A stretch of 64,000 nucleotides of DNA from Aporhodopirellula aestuarii (GTDB lineage: Bacteria > Planctomycetota > Planctomycetia > Pirellulales > Pirellulaceae). Below, piece after piece: positions 56,792-64,000 of the stretch; the first letter of the stretch is position 1; every line of letters begins with the position of its first letter. The notes beneath the pieces were generated by a model that was given only the letters and a program-made list of their open reading frames with translations, made no database searches and was not told where the DNA came from. The stretch lies in NCBI RefSeq assembly GCF_023701485.1, contig NZ_JAMQBK010000002.1, positions 105,042 through 169,041 on the forward strand, read 5' to 3'. Both the position numbers and the translations under genes were made by a program.

Positions 56792-57190
56792 TCAAATCAG
56801 CCAAGACTGGTGCGCGATGCGCACGTCGCGCCCCGAGACGCGTTGCCCGTCAGATCGGGACGAACGTAATGAGGCAAAGTCAACATACCGAGCCGATACA
56901 TCGTGATCCACAAGCGTCGGCAATACCCATTCGACTACCAAGTCGGATTCGGGCAATTCGATGTCCGTCTCGACGACAGCGCCCTCACAGATGCAATCTT
57001 GACAATTGCACTCCTCGCCACAGGGCTCGGGCAGATCCGACGCGGGTACCTCTTCGCAATGGGAACAGCACGCACACGCGACCGGCGCAGACTCCTCTCC
57101 CGCCGTTGCATTCGTTTGACACGAAAGACAACGCACCGGACACGCCAAAAGATTGACGATCAACAGCAACGCGAGGAGGGGCGATTTCAT
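56792..57190 (-). CDS. Small cysteine-rich exported protein, function unknown
   Basis: About 132 residues with a signal peptide (SPLLALLLIVNLLACPVRC) and about 14 cysteines, including CACCSHC and CGEECNCQDCIC. The C-terminal third is acidic then basic with no cysteine. No family is recognised. Such cysteine clusters bind soft metals, which agrees with the HMA protein 177 bases downstream. A longer frame reaches 57277, but the Met at 57190 begins the signal peptide. It is probably the first gene of the metal-linked operon. Confidence 0.6.
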   Translation of the reverse strand: MKSPLLALLLIVNLLACPVRCLSCQTNATAGEESAPVACACCSHCEEVPASDLPEPCGEECNCQDCICEGAVVETDIELPESDLVVEWVLPTLVDHDVSARYVDFASLRSSRSDGQRVSGRDVRIAHQSWLI

Positions 57191-57644
57191 GCCTGTAGTG
57201 TATCTCGTCACCCGATCTCTCACAAGTTCGACCTGTGGCGATGCAGCCAAACAAGCAAACGGCAGCGCCACGTCCATGCCGCCCCATTCCGCAAGTCATT
57301 TCGATTGACACCATTCCGACCAGATCGATCTCGTAATGATCAAACGCCGATCATCGCTGCCCCTCGCCTCGTCGGCGTGCTCTGAGAACATCTTCAAATT
57401 CATTCTCCCTCCCGCCCATACGGCCTCTGGCACGACGTTTGCGATCCGCGGTACTCCCATGACCGCGGGGCCTGAACCCAACAGGTCATACGCATTGAAC
57501 TCACCCACGACACCATTGTGGGAATATCTCAGAAATGCCTGAACCAAGAAATTGATTCTCATCAGCCATGACTGCGACAAAACGAATGATGCCAAAGATA
57601 AACTCGAAAAATGATTGCCGCGGTTTGGGCGGGATGAACATCAA
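57191..57644. other. Divergent intergenic region, metal-linked operon / PLP operon
   Basis: About 450 bases between the cysteine-rich protein gene (minus) and the SbnA-like gene (plus). It must hold both promoters. Small frames on each strand overlap one another and show no domain. No metal-responsive operator was recognised. Confidence 0.5.
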
Positions 57645-58730
57645 ATGATTGCAACAACTAGCACTACAAACCAATTCGACTCGCTCATTGCGTTTGCGCA
57701 CCGCGACCATAATCGTCACCAAGTCGCCAGCGCTGACGGGATTTTGGAATGTGTCGGTGAAACGCCCCTGGTTCGTCTCCGACGCTATCTCGACGATTCA
57801 TCCATCGAACTGCACGCGAAACTCGAGGCGGCAAATCCCGGCGGCAGCGCCAAAGATCGACCGGCCTTGCAAATGCTCGTTCACGCTCTCAATACCGGTG
57901 ATGTTCGTCGCGGTCACACCGTGGTGGAATCTTCATCAGGGAACATGGGCATCGGATTGGCGCAAGCATGCCGCTTTCATGGACTCAAATTCATTTGTGT
58001 TGTTGATCCGCACGCCCAGCCACAAAACCTCGCGATCATGCGTGCACTCGGTGCCAAAGTGATTCGTATCGAGAAGCCCGTCAACGGAAGCTACCTCGCC
58101 GCACGTCTCGAACGTGTTCAAGAGCTCTTACGCAAGATCCCCAACAGCTATTGGCCGAACCAGTACGCCAATCGCCAAAACCCGATCGCACACTACGAGG
58201 GAACCATCCGCGAAATCGATGCGGCGACCGGCGGTGACCTCGACTATCTCTTTATCGCAACCAGCAGCACGGGAACGGCCCAGGGATGCCGAGACTATTT
58301 GCAACACCACCATCGCAGCACCAAGGTGATCGCCGTCGACGCCAATGGCAGCGTGTTGTTCGGCGGTTCGCCCGGGAAACGTTTGATCCCAGGAATCGGC
58401 GCGGGGCATTTGCCGGCTCTAGCTCGCGACCAAACTTTTGACGACGTCGTCAGGGTATCCGACATCGATTGCGTGGTAGGTTGCCGCCGGGCCGCATCAC
58501 GAGAGGCGATGCTGGTCGGTGGCTCCGCCGGCGGAGTGCTCGAAGTCATCCGATCGATGGAATCGGAACTGCGAGGAAAACGATGCGTCGCGATCTTGCA
58601 TGACTCGGGGACCCGTTACCTCGATACCGTCTTCAACGACCACTGGGTCGAGTCAGCTCTTGGTGTCACCCCGGACGTTGTCCTGGCAAAGATGTCCGCC
58701 CCAGCTTTGTCTCTCCATGGTGCCGCATGA
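57645..58730 (+). CDS. SbnA/cysteine-synthase-like PLP enzyme
   Basis: A 361-residue fold-type II PLP enzyme of the beta-replacing family. Schiff-base Lys70 in NPGGSAKDRPA, the Asn-loop SSSGNMGIGLA (Asn100) and a glycine-rich phosphate site ATSSTGTAQGC are intact. The ESSSGN and KDRPA forms resemble SbnA, which joins O-phosphoserine and glutamate on the way to 2,3-diaminopropionate in staphyloferrin B synthesis, more than housekeeping CysK. It is the first gene of a three-gene operon. A TTG at 57615 would add ten residues; the ATG at 57645, preceded by GGGCGGG, is preferred. The substrate pair is inference. Confidence 0.85.
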   Translation: MIATTSTTNQFDSLIAFAHRDHNRHQVASADGILECVGETPLVRLRRYLDDSSIELHAKLEAANPGGSAKDRPALQMLVHALNTGDVRRGHTVVESSSGNMGIGLAQACRFHGLKFICVVDPHAQPQNLAIMRALGAKVIRIEKPVNGSYLAARLERVQELLRKIPNSYWPNQYANRQNPIAHYEGTIREIDAATGGDLDYLFIATSSTGTAQGCRDYLQHHHRSTKVIAVDANGSVLFGGSPGKRLIPGIGAGHLPALARDQTFDDVVRVSDIDCVVGCRRAASREAMLVGGSAGGVLEVIRSMESELRGKRCVAILHDSGTRYLDTVFNDHWVESALGVTPDVVLAKMSAPALSLHGAA

Positions 58731-60502
58731 TGACAAGTTCTCAACTCACTCCCCCCCAGGACACTGAACCGGCAATACCCGATAACCCGGTGAATCATGT
58801 TCGTTCCAGTCGCGACTACCGCATCGGCATCGTCGGTTGCGGACCTCGTGGCCTGTATTGTTTACAGTCGCTAGCGGACCAACTGCAACAAAGCGTCGCT
58901 TTGCCCGCGATCTCCATCGTGATCTTTGAACCGTCCGAGTTTCCTGGCGCAGGCAACGTCTACGCCCCCAGCCAACCGGACTTTTTGCGAATGAATTTTG
59001 CCGCGAAACAGATCGACGCCTGGACGCGGCCATGCCCATCCGACTCGCCGCGACTGAATCTCGTTGATTGGCTCAAAGAACACGGTCACGCCGCTGATCA
59101 ACCGGAGGGCTATGTCAGCCGCGGCTTGGTAGGAAGATACTTGAATGATTGCTTCCAGCGCGTCGTCGAGCAACTCCAACGCGTGGCAACCGTAAACGTT
59201 CTCCGTGAAGCGGTCTCGTGCGTCGGAAGATTGACGGACTCATGGCAGATTCGAACCGGCCGTACCCTGTTCAATTTCGACGATATCGTTTTGACCGTGG
59301 GCCACGGTCACTGGCAAGATGAAGCAACCGATACGGAAAAGCAAACCGAAACGACCAAGCCCGCATTCATTCCGACGTTTCCGGTGGAACGAAATCTTAC
59401 CGAGCATTGCGTTCCGCCAGGTTCCGACGTTGCCGTGCGAGGTTTCGGCCTGACCTGGATCGACACGGCCCTCGCCCTCACCGAAGGCCGAGGTGGAGAG
59501 TTCCACCGCGCTGGAAATGCGTGGACCTACCATGCTAGCGGACGTGAACCCAAGTGCCTTTATCCTGTCTCACGTAGCGGTCGGCCGATGTTGGCCAAGC
59601 CCGATGAATCGTTGTTTGCGCCACCGCAAGCACTCAATGAAATCTGGATGCACGGCAAACAATCCTTAGACGCGATCACTCGCCCCATTACGGGTCAAGC
59701 CTTCAAAGAACAGCTGTGGCCCGTATTTACGGACGCGGCGGCCACGGCGGTCAACCTTTGCTCGGGAACACCGCTCACGTCACAGGACGACGTCGCGACT
59801 TGGTTTGATCGCTGGTGTCAATCGCCGATGAACTCCAGCGTCGCACTCGAGACGATGAAACAATCCTTTGCTGTTGCAACAGGCCAATCGGCACCCGACA
59901 TCGCATGGGCGTTGGGAGCCGCGTGGCGAAACCTCTACCCCGCACTCGTCCGCTGCATCAATTACGGCGGATTGTCCTCGGAAGCGTGGCCAAACTTTCG
60001 TAAGATTGCCGCCGAGATGGAACGGATTGCGTTCGGTCCGCCCGCTGAAAACGTGGGACGCATCCTAGCGTTGGTGGACGCCGGGCTCATTGACCTTCAT
60101 TACCTCGCCGGATCAATGCAGTTGCAATCGAACGAGACGACTGACGATGAAGCGGGACCAAAGTGCTTGCTCGTCAATGGCATTGCTACCCAACCGGTCG
60201 ACGTTGCTATCAACGCCGTACTGCCGTCTCCGCAGGAGTGCACGACTCTCGGCCCCCTCCAATCTCTGCTGGACGAAAAAACAATCGGTCGTTTGCACGG
60301 CACCGCGGCCATCGAAGTCGATGCCGCAGGACGTCCTTTGAGAAACTCGACCGGGGTGACCGAGGGATTAGCGATTATGGGCCGAGCCACTGAAGGTTGT
60401 GTGCTCGGAAATGATACACTCAGCCGAACCCTTCACGATCACCCACAACGCTGGGCTGAATCGGTTATCAAACGAATCCACGGCGTAGAGATATTGGCAT
60501 GA
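58727..60502 (+). CDS. FAD/NAD(P)-binding protein (PF13454-type)
   Basis: A 591-residue flavoprotein-like enzyme. The N-terminal dinucleotide site IGIVGCGPRGLYCLQSL (about 33-49) and PSEFPGAGNVYAPSQPDFLRMNF (about 72-94) match the FAD-NAD(P)-binding family, as does VLTVGHGHW (about 187-195). The second half is less typed. Its start overlaps the SbnA-like stop (ATGA), and its own stop overlaps the next gene in the same way, so the three proteins are made together. In the comparable siderophore operon an NAD-dependent dehydrogenase (SbnB) acts after SbnA; this flavoprotein may take that oxidative place (inference). Confidence 0.82.
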   Translation: MMTSSQLTPPQDTEPAIPDNPVNHVRSSRDYRIGIVGCGPRGLYCLQSLADQLQQSVALPAISIVIFEPSEFPGAGNVYAPSQPDFLRMNFAAKQIDAWTRPCPSDSPRLNLVDWLKEHGHAADQPEGYVSRGLVGRYLNDCFQRVVEQLQRVATVNVLREAVSCVGRLTDSWQIRTGRTLFNFDDIVLTVGHGHWQDEATDTEKQTETTKPAFIPTFPVERNLTEHCVPPGSDVAVRGFGLTWIDTALALTEGRGGEFHRAGNAWTYHASGREPKCLYPVSRSGRPMLAKPDESLFAPPQALNEIWMHGKQSLDAITRPITGQAFKEQLWPVFTDAAATAVNLCSGTPLTSQDDVATWFDRWCQSPMNSSVALETMKQSFAVATGQSAPDIAWALGAAWRNLYPALVRCINYGGLSSEAWPNFRKIAAEMERIAFGPPAENVGRILALVDAGLIDLHYLAGSMQLQSNETTDDEAGPKCLLVNGIATQPVDVAINAVLPSPQECTTLGPLQSLLDEKTIGRLHGTAAIEVDAAGRPLRNSTGVTEGLAIMGRATEGCVLGNDTLSRTLHDHPQRWAESVIKRIHGVEILA

Positions 60503-62016
60503 GCATTGTCGAACAGTCCTCGACTTCGATCCAGGACGCAAAAATCAATGAATTGCGTCGCTGGTGCGAGGGCATGCCACGCTTGGACGCGTGTTTGGAA
60601 CCGTGGATGGTCGACGTACTGAACGACCACACAATCGAGGTCCGCGACCTAGTCGAGCGCTACGGGTCTCCGCTCCATGTCGTATCACCTGCGCCGCTAA
60701 CTCGAAACGTTCACCTTCTCAACGACGTCGCCGCTGATCGAGGAATTTGGTTCCAAGCGTTCTTCGCTCGAAAGGCGAACAAGTGCCTTACCTTTGTGGA
60801 AGCGGCCAATCAGATCAGCGCCGGCATTGATGTCGCCAGCGAACAAGAATGCCGACAAACACTCGATCTTGGGGTCCCCCCTGAGAACATCATTTGCACC
60901 GCCGCGATCAAGTCATCCTCGCTCATCCAACTTTGCGTTAAACAGGGTGCGACGATGGCGATCGACAACTTCGACGAACTGAAGCAAGTCATTCACATCG
61001 CATCGTCAACCGACACGCCCGTGGAAGTGGCTCTACGTTTGAGCGGTTTCCGTCACGACGGCAACAAGCTTCATTCGCGGTTCGGCTTTGACGTCGATGA
61101 GATTACCATGGTCGCGGACACCCTTCGCGAATCTCCTGAGGCTGAGCGGATTCGTGTTCGTGGCATTCATTTCCATCTCGACGGGTATTGTGCCGATCAA
61201 CGCGTTTCCGCGATCCAGCAGTGTCTTCCCATCGTCGATTACCTACGCTCGTGCGGCCACGACATTTGGTTCCTCGACATCGGTGGCGGGTTGCCAATCA
61301 GCTATCTCGAAGATGAGCGTCAGTGGAACGAATTCTGGTCAACACATCGCGAGGCGTTGTTGGGAAACACCTCGCCGATCACGTATCGAAACCACGGGCT
61401 AGGATTACATCGAACCGCAGAAGGTATTCACGGCGAACGCAACACGTACCCGTACTACCAATCACCCGTTCGAGAGCAATGGTTCGCAGAGATTCTCGAC
61501 GCGGACTCACGGGAGGGAATCTCGATAGCCGCAGCACTCCGCGATCGAACGTTACAGTTGAGGTGCGAACCAGGACGTAGCAGCCTCGCTGGTTGTGGGA
61601 TGACGATTGCCCGGGTTGAATTCACCAAACGTCATCACACCGGCGACTGGTTCAACGGACTATCAATGAATCGCACCCAGTGCCGAACGGGTAGCGACGA
61701 TTTCCTCGTCGACCCCATCGTCTTACCGCAAACGGAACCCCGCGAATCGACCCAACGTCAACCGATCGCCGGTTACCTCGTCGGTGCCTACTGCACTGAA
61801 TCGGAACTCATCCAACTTCGTCGCCTCCATTTCCCGCACGGGATCTCACGCGGCGATCTAGTTGTATTCCCGAATACCGCGGGATATTTCATGCATTTCC
61901 TAGAAAGCCGGTCGCATCAGTTCCCGTTAGCACAAAACGTTGTCTTCAACGGCTCACCGCTTTCGCCGTTTTGCTTGGACCGAATCGACGTGCCGGATGC
62001 AACTATCGATCCATGA
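60499..62016 (+). CDS. Y4yA/SbnH-like PLP enzyme (DAP/ornithine decarboxylase fold)
   Basis: A 505-residue fold-type III PLP enzyme. Lys92 in FFARKANK binds PLP, HSRFGFDVDE and the glycine loop FLDIGGGLPISY bind the cofactor phosphate, and YCTES near the C-terminus carries the conserved cysteine (usually GPxCDS in decarboxylases). The changed C-terminal motif and a ~60-residue insertion (ITYRNHGLGLHRTAEGIHG) separate it from LysA and point to the Y4yA group, remembered from rhizobial symbiosis plasmids beside a cysteine-synthase-like gene. It probably decarboxylates an amino acid made by the two upstream enzymes. Its 3' end overlaps the convergent YetF gene by 14 bases. Confidence 0.83.
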   Translation: MSIVEQSSTSIQDAKINELRRWCEGMPRLDACLEPWMVDVLNDHTIEVRDLVERYGSPLHVVSPAPLTRNVHLLNDVAADRGIWFQAFFARKANKCLTFVEAANQISAGIDVASEQECRQTLDLGVPPENIICTAAIKSSSLIQLCVKQGATMAIDNFDELKQVIHIASSTDTPVEVALRLSGFRHDGNKLHSRFGFDVDEITMVADTLRESPEAERIRVRGIHFHLDGYCADQRVSAIQQCLPIVDYLRSCGHDIWFLDIGGGLPISYLEDERQWNEFWSTHREALLGNTSPITYRNHGLGLHRTAEGIHGERNTYPYYQSPVREQWFAEILDADSREGISIAAALRDRTLQLRCEPGRSSLAGCGMTIARVEFTKRHHTGDWFNGLSMNRTQCRTGSDDFLVDPIVLPQTEPRESTQRQPIAGYLVGAYCTESELIQLRRLHFPHGISRGDLVVFPNTAGYFMHFLESRSHQFPLAQNVVFNGSPLSPFCLDRIDVPDATIDP

Positions 62017-62563
62017 ACAATCGCTGGTGATCGATCACCCCCTGAACGAATTCACGGTCTATCTCCGCGTCTTCCAGGGTACTGTGTAGCACCGAAATAT
62101 CTCCGGTCGTTTCGAAGACGACAGCGAGAATTTGGTTGCGGTTGAATGCGTTCGCTTCACGCAATTTGCCGTACACATCCTCACGCGTCACATTCGCTTT
62201 GCGTAGGTTCTCGTCAATCATCTGACCGCCCGCCATCAGCAGCAGCGGCTCATTGTCTATCAACCGATTGAACCATCCGAACCGGCGGCGCAAAAGCGCG
62301 AGCGCCCATTGTCCCGCAAACAGGCATGACAGAGACACGATCCCGAGGGAGAGCGTTGGGGTTGGCGACGAAATGGTGGACGCAAACAGCGATCCTACGG
62401 CGATCGTCATCGCGAAATCCGACGCCGACATCTTTGAAAAGCTTCGCAGTCCAGTCATACGCGTGTACGCCAAAATCACGAAATAGATCACGGCAGCCGA
62501 CATTACCACGATCAAAATTTCTTCCGTGGAAGCAGCTGTCCATTTTTCAAACGTGTCCTTCAT
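62003..62563 (-). CDS. YetF/DUF421 membrane protein
   Basis: A 186-residue protein with three N-terminal helices (about 16-35, 48-65, 68-90) and a cytoplasmic C-terminal domain. MTGLRSFSKMSASDFAMTIAVGS and NEPLLLMAGGQMIDENLRKANVTREDVYGKLREAN are typical of the DUF421/YetF family; function is not established. AGGA precedes the start. It converges on the PLP operon and is probably unrelated. Confidence 0.85.
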   Translation of the reverse strand: MKDTFEKWTAASTEEILIVVMSAAVIYFVILAYTRMTGLRSFSKMSASDFAMTIAVGSLFASTISSPTPTLSLGIVSLSCLFAGQWALALLRRRFGWFNRLIDNEPLLLMAGGQMIDENLRKANVTREDVYGKLREANAFNRNQILAVVFETTGDISVLHSTLEDAEIDREFVQGVIDHQRLFMDR

Positions 62564-62844
62564 CGTTCCATTCCTCTTTTCAGGATCCGCTTATCTCGCG
62601 TGCGGCTTGAAGTTCGCGGCCCTAACAAAGATCACCGCGAAAAATAACAAATACCGTGTCATCGGACGCAAACGCTGTACCACTCGTCGCTTCGAGTTCA
62701 GCAGGGGCATCCATCGATTGAATTACCGAGCGTCGCGCAATCACTTTCGCGCCGACACCAACCACTTCCATCCGTCAGCTGAGTTAAGATGATCGGCAGT
62801 GTCATCTTCGCGCCCTCGCCCACCTGCCACCCCCGCCTCGATCC

Positions 62845-63768
62845 ATGATTCCTCTCTCTCGACGCCATCTCCTCCAAACGTTTGCCGCCGCGATGACGGC
62901 GGGTGTTGCTCTACCGATCCATGCAAACGAACGCTTTCGACGAATCAATCCGCGAATCAAGGGGATTTCGCTCAGCGCGTATTCGTTGAGGCCCCACATG
63001 CAGTGGTGGAAAGGCAAACGCACGTCCGGGAAAATGGACATGCTGGGCTTTCTCGATTACTGCGCCGATCTCGGAGTGGAAGCCGCCGAGTTGACGTCTT
63101 ATTTTTTTCCCGCACCGCTTGATAAATCGTATCTCAATAAGGTGAAGCGTCGTGCCCACGTACTCGGAATCGACATCTCCGGCGGGGCGATGGGAAATAG
63201 TTTTGCGTATGAGCCCCAAAGCGAGGAAGGACGCTCCGCATCGGGCCACTTCCGCTCATGGATCGACCACTTCGCCGACCTCGGAGCGCCCGCGGTGCGA
63301 GTGTTCGCCAGTAGCGGCAAACCCAAACAGGCGACGGAGGAGCAAGTGATTGAGAACGTCGTCGCGAACCTTGAGATCGCGTTGCCGTACGCAGAAAAAC
63401 GTGGCGTGATGTTGGGTTTGGAAAACCACGACATCCTCAAAAACATCGACCATCTCGTCCGCATTCTGGGCCAGATCGATTCGCCCTGGTTGGGCGTGAC
63501 ATGGGATTCGGCGAACCTCGAACCCACACCTGATCCCTATGCGGAACTGGCCCGAATCGCTCCCTATGCAATCACGGCGCAGCTGAAAGTGATGACGAAC
63601 GTCAACGGAAAACCCACGCCCGCCGACTTACCGCGATTGCTGCAAATTCTGAAAGATGCCCAGTTCAGCGGCTACGTGGTCCTCGAGTACGAAGAAAAAG
63701 AAGATCCCTACGAAGCCATTCCAAAATTTCTAACCCAAGCCCGCACAGCGATCGCGTCCATGGACTGA
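62845..63768 (+). CDS. Exported sugar phosphate isomerase/epimerase-like TIM barrel
   Basis: A 307-residue AP-endonuclease-2 / xylose-isomerase-like TIM-barrel protein. The N-terminus RRHLLQTFAAAMTAGVALPIHA has twin arginines and a hydrophobic stretch, consistent with Tat export. Barrel landmarks are KGISLSAYSLR, GVEAAELTSYFFP, GVMLGLENHD with a metal-binding Glu, LGVTWDSAN with Asp, and GYVVLEYEEKED with Glu. Such exported barrel proteins are common in planctomycetes and act on sugars; the substrate is unknown. It stands alone, with 281 bases of unremarkable sequence upstream. Confidence 0.85.
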   Translation: MIPLSRRHLLQTFAAAMTAGVALPIHANERFRRINPRIKGISLSAYSLRPHMQWWKGKRTSGKMDMLGFLDYCADLGVEAAELTSYFFPAPLDKSYLNKVKRRAHVLGIDISGGAMGNSFAYEPQSEEGRSASGHFRSWIDHFADLGAPAVRVFASSGKPKQATEEQVIENVVANLEIALPYAEKRGVMLGLENHDILKNIDHLVRILGQIDSPWLGVTWDSANLEPTPDPYAELARIAPYAITAQLKVMTNVNGKPTPADLPRLLQILKDAQFSGYVVLEYEEKEDPYEAIPKFLTQARTAIASMD

Positions 63769-63889
63769 GCATCACCAACTTCCAATTTTGGGTTGCTCGA
63801 ACCGGAAGCCTCGCGTCTACCGCTATGAAGCGTAACGCAACGGCACGTGTTCAATGCCATCACCTTTCGTATTAACCGGGTGGTTTCAT

Positions 63890-63949
63890 AGCGGAACGGC
63901 GCGAGCCGCCCGGTAAATTTCGAACATCTTACGCGTTGCAACCGGGCGG
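63890..63949. repeat. GCGGAACGGC-family intergenic repeat, second locus
   Basis: AGCGGAACGGC begins a 25-base arm (63890-63914) nearly identical to the inverted repeat at 28186-28243. ACCGGGCGG (63941-63949) can pair with its end, giving a partial hairpin. ACCGGGTGG also occurs at 63875-63883. The last 230 bases of the window hold nothing else I can support. Confidence 0.65.
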
Positions 63950-64000
63950 ATTGCGGGCTGTTGTTTTAGGCGTTTCGCAAAAATGAGTGAGCCGACAGCG

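Noticed and set aside
57296..57595. A 99-residue minus-strand frame before the PLP operon
   Set aside because: No domain, no ribosome site and overlapping frames on the other strand.
57645..62016. A complete staphyloferrin B-type siderophore locus
   Set aside because: No IucA/IucC-type synthetase, no ornithine-cyclodeaminase-like SbnB and no transporter are in the window.
1..64000. tRNA, rRNA, CRISPR or intact transposase
   Set aside because: Reading the intergenic regions gave no convincing match; a tRNA or covariance-model search would be needed to exclude small RNAs.

Overview
The window looks like a chromosomal segment of a marine planctomycete, probably of the Rhodopirellula/Pirellulaceae type. 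The grounds are moderate GC, frequent GTG and TTG starts with few Shine-Dalgarno sequences, many secreted sulfatases, DUF1080-type proteins, an ECF sigma-factor remnant, and short GC-rich inverted repeats between genes. The taxon is inferred from gene content, not from a marker gene. No rRNA, tRNA, CRISPR array, transposase or integrase was recognised.

Layout. 1-4261: the 5' part of uvrC on the minus strand, then a membrane GGDEF plus degenerate HD-GYP protein. 4356-27448: a likely specialised-lipid/polyketide gene cluster. A minus-strand operon FAAL-ACP -> type I PKS (KS-AT-DH-ER-KR-ACP-TE) -> GH3-family acyl-adenylating enzyme converges on a plus-strand operon MMPL exporter -> ketopantoate-reductase-like -> enolase-superfamily enzyme -> alpha/beta hydrolase. 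A second GH3 enzyme diverges from the exporter. A VTT membrane protein, an ATP-grasp ligase and a double-length class III aminotransferase lie at the edge. 28293-29957: a Kef-type cation/proton antiporter, separated from the next operon by a terminator-like hairpin.

30145-48409: nine co-directional minus-strand genes that form a red-algal galactan (agar/porphyran) utilisation locus. They are four sulfatases (one fused to a GH43-like propeller, one to a DUF1080-like domain), a GH117, a GH86-like agarase/porphyranase, a GH2 beta-galactosidase, a DUF5060 glycosidase and a DUF1080 protein. There is no SusC/SusD pair. A GntP sugar-acid permease is divergently transcribed from the same upstream region. 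50212-50985 holds nested repeats. 50986-57190: a minus-strand operon of a cysteine-rich secreted protein, an HMA-domain protein, two FtsX-like permeases, a lipoprotein, an HlyD-like adaptor and an ABC ATPase, which suggests a metal-linked efflux system.

57645-62016: a tight three-gene operon with 4-base overlaps. It encodes an SbnA-like PLP synthase, an FAD/NAD(P)-binding protein and a Y4yA/SbnH-like PLP decarboxylase-fold enzyme, so a diaminopropionate- or siderophore-precursor-like pathway is plausible. 62003-63768: a YetF/DUF421 membrane protein and an exported TIM-barrel sugar isomerase-like protein. The window ends in another copy of the GCGGAACGGC repeat.

How the parts may work together (inference). 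In the lipid cluster, FAAL would load a fatty acid on its own ACP, the PKS would extend it with a malonyl unit and fully reduce it, the TE would release an acid, the GH3 enzymes would amidate it, and the MMPL protein would export it. In the galactan locus, sulfatases strip sulfate, GH86 cuts the chain, GH117 and GH2 release monosaccharides, and GntP may import an oxidised sugar acid.
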